Positions 60,300 through 64,000 of a stretch of DNA of 64,000 nt are shown one piece after another. A program made the position numbers and the translations under genes. Below the pieces are notes generated by a model. That model saw only the letters and a program-made list of their open reading frames with translations. It did not search any database and had not been told where the DNA came from. Within the stretch, counting starts at the first letter, position 1. Every line of letters begins with the position of its first letter. The DNA comes from Allobosea sp. GTDB taxonomy: Bacteria > Pseudomonadota > Alphaproteobacteria > Rhizobiales > Beijerinckiaceae. The stretch is from the NCBI RefSeq assembly GCF_030695125.1, contig NZ_JAUYTP010000058.1, positions 44,310-108,309 on the forward strand. The letters are read 5' to 3'.

Positions 60300-61712
60300 T
60301 CAGGCCGAGCCGACCGGCGCGTCGATCCGGGCGAAGGGCCGCGCGGCCTCGAAGGCGGCCGCCGCCCGCAACACCAGCGCGTCGCGCCCGAAGGCGCCGA
60401 CCAGCTGGAGGCCGGCCGGCAGACCCGCGCCGGTCAGCCCGCAGGGCAGCGATATGGCCGGAGCCTGCGTGATGTTGAACGGGTAGGTGAAGGGCGTCCA
60501 GCGCGTCCAGTCCGCGCCATAGGCGCCATGACCGGGTGTGTTCATCCCGACCGCGAAGGCGGGCAGCGGCAGGGTCGGCGTCAGCAGCAGGTCGAAGCGT
60601 GCATGAAATTGCGCCATCTTGTGCGCAAGCGCATTGCGCTGGTTCAGCAGCGCATCGACATAGGCCGCGCCGGTGACGCGCTCGCCCTGCTCGGCGACAG
60701 CGACGAGGCCCGGGTCCATCCGCGCCCGCTCGGCTGGACCGGCGCTGCGCAAGGCGAGGGCTGCGCCTGCCGACCAGATCGTCATCAGCGTCTCGATGGG
60801 ATCCTCGAAGCCCGGATCGACCTCCTCGACGGTGGCGCCCAGATCCTCGAACGCCATCGCCGCGGCGCGGGTCAGGGCGGCGATCTCGGAATCGACCGGC
60901 ACCGAGCCGCCGAGCGTCGGCGACCAGGCCAGGCGCAAGCCCTTCACGCCGCCCTTCAGCCCGTCGACATAATCGGGGGCGCGGTCGATCATCGCGGTCA
61001 TGTCGCGGATGTCGGGCTGGCCGATGGCGTTCATCGCGAGCGCACAATCGGCGACGGTGCGGGTCAGCGGGCCGAGATGGGCGAGGAAGCCCATGGTCGA
61101 GACCGGCCAGGCCGGGATTCGGCCATAGGTGGGCTTCAAGCCGACCACGCCGGTGAAGGCCGCGGGGATGCGCACCGATCCGGCGCCGTCGGTGCCGATA
61201 TGGATGCAGCCCAGGTTGAGCGCCGCGCAGGAGGCCGCGCCGGCCGAGGAGCCGCCGGGGCCCGTCGCGAGGTCCCAGGGGTTGCGGGTGATGCCCGACA
61301 GCGGCGAATCGCCTACGCCCTTCCAGCCATATTCCGGCATCGTCGTCTTGCCGAGGAAGACCGTGCCGGCCTCGCGCAGCCGCGCCGCGGCCGGGGCATC
61401 CTCTGCAAAGGCCGCATCAGACGCCATGGCCGAGCCGCGCCGCATCGGCCAGCCGGCGACGCCGATATTGTCCTTGATGGTGACCGGCACGCCGTCCAGC
61501 GGGCCCAGCGGCTCGCCCTTGAGCCAGCGGGCTTGGGACGACTGCGCCATGGCGAGCGTGACCTCGGCGTCGCGCACGACGAAGGCGTTGATCTGCGGCT
61601 CGAAGCGCTCGATCCGCTCGAGCGCGTCCTTGGCGACCTCGACCGGGGAGAGTTCGCGGCTGGCGTAAAGCGGGCCCAGCTCGGCGGCGGAAAGCGAGGA
61701 GATCGTCGTCAT
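60300..61712 (-). CDS. Amidase-signature family amidase
   Basis: Serine amidase of 470 residues with the Ser-cisSer-Lys triad Lys80 (VTIKDN), Ser155 (GPGGSSAG) and Ser179 (DGAGSVRIPA), at the usual spacing. It cleaves a carbon-nitrogen amide bond in the cytoplasm; the substrate is not known. No GatB or GatC gene is present, so it is not the tRNA amidotransferase. It follows the M20 hydrolase by 45 bp and AGGATAAG precedes the ATG. Confidence 0.93.
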   Translation of the reverse strand: MTTISSLSAAELGPLYASRELSPVEVAKDALERIERFEPQINAFVVRDAEVTLAMAQSSQARWLKGEPLGPLDGVPVTIKDNIGVAGWPMRRGSAMASDAAFAEDAPAAARLREAGTVFLGKTTMPEYGWKGVGDSPLSGITRNPWDLATGPGGSSAGAASCAALNLGCIHIGTDGAGSVRIPAAFTGVVGLKPTYGRIPAWPVSTMGFLAHLGPLTRTVADCALAMNAIGQPDIRDMTAMIDRAPDYVDGLKGGVKGLRLAWSPTLGGSVPVDSEIAALTRAAAMAFEDLGATVEEVDPGFEDPIETLMTIWSAGAALALRSAGPAERARMDPGLVAVAEQGERVTGAAYVDALLNQRNALAHKMAQFHARFDLLLTPTLPLPAFAVGMNTPGHGAYGADWTRWTPFTYPFNITQAPAISLPCGLTGAGLPAGLQLVGAFGRDALVLRAAAAFEAARPFARIDAPVGSA

Positions 61713-61757
61713 GGGCTTATCCTGTCTGCGTCGTTCGAGAACGTCCCGCCATCGGGC

Positions 61758-62987
61758 TCACGCGTTCGCCACGCGCCAGGCCGCATTCAACAGGACATTG
61801 GCGCCGGAGGCGATGTCCTCATCCGTGCTGAATTCGGCCGGGTTGTGCGAGAGCCCCCCGATCGAGGGGATGAAGACCATGGCGGTGGGGCAGAGGCGCG
61901 ACATCATCTGCGCATCGTGGCCCGCGCCCGAGATCATGCGGCGGATCGGCAATCCCAGTTCCGCCGCACTGCCCTCGACGGCCGAGATCAAGGCTTCGGT
62001 GAAGGGCGTCGCCGGAAAGCGGGCGAGATCCCGGATCGCGATCTCGATTCCATCGCGGGCGGACAGCTCGGCGCAGTAGGCCCGGACCGCGGCTTCCGCC
62101 TGCGCCAGCGCTTCATCGCTGGGGTTGCGCAGGTCGAGCGTCATCACGACCGTTTCGGGCACGACATTCACATTGGCCGGCTGGACGCGGATGACGCCGC
62201 AATTGGCGAGCTGGCCGGGGATGGTCTTGGTCAGTTCATGGGCGAAGATGTTGAGGCGCGCCCCGGCCAGCCCCGGGTCCTTGCGATAGACCATGGGCGT
62301 GGTGCCGGCATGGCTGGGGCGGCCCGTCAGGGTCAGTTCGAGCCAACAGATCGCCTGGATGCCGGTGACCGCGCCCAGCCCGCCACCTTCGCTCTCCAGC
62401 ACCGGCCCCTGCTCGATGTGCAGTTCGAGATAGGCATGGGCGGGCAGGAAGCCCGGCTGCTCGGGGCCCTCATAGCCGATCCTCTTCAGCTCCGCGCCGA
62501 GCACCGCGCCCTCTGCGTCCAGCTCGGCATGGGCCGCCGCCACGCTCATGCCGCCGGCCCAGACATAGGAGCCAAGCATGTCGGGGTGAAAGCGGGCGCC
62601 CTCCTCGTTGGTGAAGGCGATCACCGCCATGTCGCGTTTGGGCGTCAGGCCGGCATCGCGCAAGGTCGCCAGCACCTCGACGCCGGCGACGACGCCGAGC
62701 GCCCCGTCGAAGCGACCGCCGGTGCCGACCGTGTCGATATGCGAGCCCATGATGACGGCAGGCCCGTCCTCCCGGCCCTTCAGGATGCCGACGATGTTGC
62801 CGATCGCGTCGATCTTCACCGTCAGGCCGAGCGCCGTCAGTTCCGCGACGAGCCAGTCGCGCCCCTGCCGATCCTCGTCGCTGAGCGCGAGGCGACGGCA
62901 ACCGCCCTCCGGGGTTGCGCCGATGCGCGACAGCGCCGTGAGCCGCGACGCCAGCCTGACGCCGTCGATCCTCAGATTGCTGCTCAT
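61758..62987 (-). CDS. M20 hydrolase, allantoate/N-carbamoyl-L-amino acid type
   Basis: Zinc-dependent hydrolase of 409 residues in the HyuC/AllC group. GSHIDTVGTGGRFDGALGV gives the first metal His and bridging Asp, AFTNEEGARFHPDMLGS the Glu-Glu pair, and HIEQGPVLE and SGAGHDAQMM later ligands. It would hydrolyse allantoate, ureidoglycolate-like compounds, beta-ureidopropionate or N-carbamoyl-L-amino acids. The sequence does not choose between these. Start 62987 has GGAGGAG upstream. Confidence 0.9.
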   Translation of the reverse strand: MSSNLRIDGVRLASRLTALSRIGATPEGGCRRLALSDEDRQGRDWLVAELTALGLTVKIDAIGNIVGILKGREDGPAVIMGSHIDTVGTGGRFDGALGVVAGVEVLATLRDAGLTPKRDMAVIAFTNEEGARFHPDMLGSYVWAGGMSVAAAHAELDAEGAVLGAELKRIGYEGPEQPGFLPAHAYLELHIEQGPVLESEGGGLGAVTGIQAICWLELTLTGRPSHAGTTPMVYRKDPGLAGARLNIFAHELTKTIPGQLANCGVIRVQPANVNVVPETVVMTLDLRNPSDEALAQAEAAVRAYCAELSARDGIEIAIRDLARFPATPFTEALISAVEGSAAELGLPIRRMISGAGHDAQMMSRLCPTAMVFIPSIGGLSHNPAEFSTDEDIASGANVLLNAAWRVANA

Positions 62988-63226
62988 CGGCGTCTCCTCC
63001 CCAGCCATTCCAGACCTTGCGAGGCGGCGCGATGGCAGGCCACCTTCGGACAAGGTTCGTCCTGCATAGTCGGGCAACGATAAGCCTGTCGATTCCTACG
63101 ATGCCTGCGTGTTGTCTATGTCACCGGAGGCGGCGCATCGGCATCGATTTTGTGTGCTGGCGGACGAGATGGAGGCGATCCTCTCTCGCGGTCCGACCGG
63201 GCGCTTGAACCAAGGAGGGCGACGCC

Positions 63227-63637
63227 ATAACCAAGGCCGAAATCGCCCTCATCAGAGACAGTTTCGCCCATCTTCACCGTCGGAAGACCGAAACGGCGGT
63301 GCTGTTCTACGAACGACTGTTCGAGATCGCACCCGAGGTGCGGCCGCTGTTCAAGGATGATCTTGCGGTCCAGCGCACTGCGCTGATGGAGTTCCTCGCC
63401 GTGGCCATGGCCATGCTGCACGACCCGCAAGGACTGACGCTGCTGCTGCGAAAGCTCGGGCGCGCCCATCGGGGCTACGGTGTCGAGGAGCGGCATTATG
63501 ATCAGATCGGCCTGGCCCTGATCTGGACCTTGCGCTTCTCGCTCGGGCCAGCCTTCACCCCGCAGCATGAGGACGCCTGGACGACGCTCTATAACGACAT
63601 GGCTGGGATCATGATGGAGGCGGGCCGCAACGCCTGA
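63227..63637 (+). CDS. Single-domain bacterial globin (Vgb/flavohaemoglobin-like), ATA start
   Basis: Haem protein of 136 residues in O2/NO handling. VLFYERLFEIAPEVRPLF carries the B10 Tyr, QRTALMEFLAVAMAML the E helix with Gln, and RAHRGYGVEERHYDQIGL the proximal His and Tyr motif. The frame is closed by TGA at 63206 and contains no ATG, GTG or TTG until GTG 63299, which would cut off helix A. AGGAGG at 63213-63218 is eight bases before ATA 63227, where homology begins. The start is therefore ATA, or the base is a mutation or error. Confidence 0.75.
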   Translation: MTKAEIALIRDSFAHLHRRKTETAVLFYERLFEIAPEVRPLFKDDLAVQRTALMEFLAVAMAMLHDPQGLTLLLRKLGRAHRGYGVEERHYDQIGLALIWTLRFSLGPAFTPQHEDAWTTLYNDMAGIMMEAGRNA

Positions 63638-63649
63638 GCTGCGGCCCGC
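63620..63649 (+). terminator. Inverted repeat spanning the globin stop codon
   Basis: GCGGGCCGCA (63620-63629) pairs exactly with TGCGGCCCGC (63640-63649). The globin stop lies in the loop and the receptor gene ends 15 bases further on. It may terminate either transcript, but there is no T-tract. Confidence 0.45.
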
Positions 63650-63663
63650 CTCGAGGGTGCGGC

Positions 63664-64000
63664 CTAGAACTCTTCCCAGCCCGTATCGCCGGCGCGGCTG
63701 TTGGCGACCTTCCTGGCGGGAGCGGGCGCCGGGCGCGGGGCGGGCGCCGCCATGCGGGGTGCGGGGGCGGCCTTCTGGACGAAGGCGGCCTCGGCGAGCT
63801 GGCGCAGCCGCGCGGGCTCGGTCGCCGGGGTGGAACCGGCGCTGCGGGCGCCATCAGGGCCCGTCTTGAAGGCGGCGACGAGGTCGTTGAGCTGGGCGAT
63901 GCGGCCCGACAGCGAGCCGGCCGAGGCCGCGCTCTGCTCGGAGAGCGCCGCGTTCTGCTGCGTCATCTCGTCGAGATGCGCGACCGCCTGGCTCATCTCG
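63664..64000 (-). CDS. Methyl-accepting chemotaxis protein, C-terminal part
   Basis: Only the last part of the receptor is in the window; it continues beyond 64000. AVAHLDEMTQQNAALSEQSA is the end of the cytoplasmic signalling coiled coil that holds methylation sites. An Ala/Pro-rich linker (APAPRMAAPAPRPAPAPA) follows, and the protein ends GWEEF. That pentapeptide is a known variant of the CheR/CheB tether. Confidence 0.92.
   Translation of the reverse strand, partial: EMSQAVAHLDEMTQQNAALSEQSAASAGSLSGRIAQLNDLVAAFKTGPDGARSAGSTPATEPARLRQLAEAAFVQKAAPAPRMAAPAPRPAPAPARKVANSRAGDTGWEEF

Noticed and set aside
63299..63637. Globin as a shorter protein from GTG 63299
   Set aside because: This would drop helix A and the residues before the B helix, which align with globins, and there is no ribosome-binding site before it.

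Overview
The window is high-GC DNA of alphaproteobacterial character, most likely Hyphomicrobiales and close to Bosea or its relatives. This is an inference from gene content and codon use; no rRNA or tRNA is present to prove it. Supporting signs are a giant GPR/RgsE-type polar-growth protein, sites resembling the CtrA consensus, a stand-alone PqiC/Mla-type lipid ABC system and many solute ABC transporters. There is no CRISPR array, prophage or insertion sequence. About 60 coding genes fill nearly all of the sequence, and the main non-coding element is a set of palindromic intergenic repeats at eleven places.

Region 1 (about 0.3-9.9 kb, + strand) is a purine module: xdhA, xdhB and xdhC (xanthine dehydrogenase and its maturation factor), then a nucleoside-type BMP ABC transporter (ATPase, two permeases, lipoprotein-family binding protein). 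The first five genes overlap end to start. Region 2 (10.2-18.3 kb) is a LivKHMGF branched-chain-type transporter followed by a cupin. Three small PilZ proteins follow, then a convergent FAD monooxygenase. The transporter and the monooxygenase carry related palindromes with an AAGCTTGAAA core upstream, so they may answer to the same MarR-like regulator and handle one aromatic-type compound.

Region 3 (18.6-34.7 kb) is cell-biology housekeeping: HU, a vWA protein, a membrane protein, UspA, an MFS carrier, a ferredoxin and an Hpt protein. The 1908-residue GPR-like protein follows; its core is exactly 50 uninterrupted 22-residue repeats. A four-gene lipid-transport operon (MlaE with STAS, MlaF, MlaD, auxiliary lipoprotein) and a possibly CheZ-related protein complete the region.

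Region 4 (34.7-44.7 kb) has an NMT1/THI5-type ABC transporter with an FAD-linked oxidase, a divergent creatininase-family amidohydrolase and a BrnTA toxin-antitoxin pair. It ends with a malonate operon (OtnK-like kinase, malonyl-CoA decarboxylase, malonyl-CoA synthetase). Region 5 (45-63 kb) is devoted to peptide, amide and carbamoyl-amino-acid use. It has two Dpp-type transporters that both lack ATPase genes, a gamma-glutamyltransferase with DUF1028, and an N-carbamoyl-D-amino acid hydrolase. It also has an M20 carbamoylase, an amidase, a deacetylase-like amidohydrolase, RidA, a GNAT protein and a D-threonine-aldolase-like enzyme. A stand-alone VgrG/gp5-like beta-helix protein lies inside this region. 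The window closes with a bacterial globin that has no standard start codon and the C-terminus of a chemotaxis receptor ending in a CheR/CheB-tether pentapeptide.
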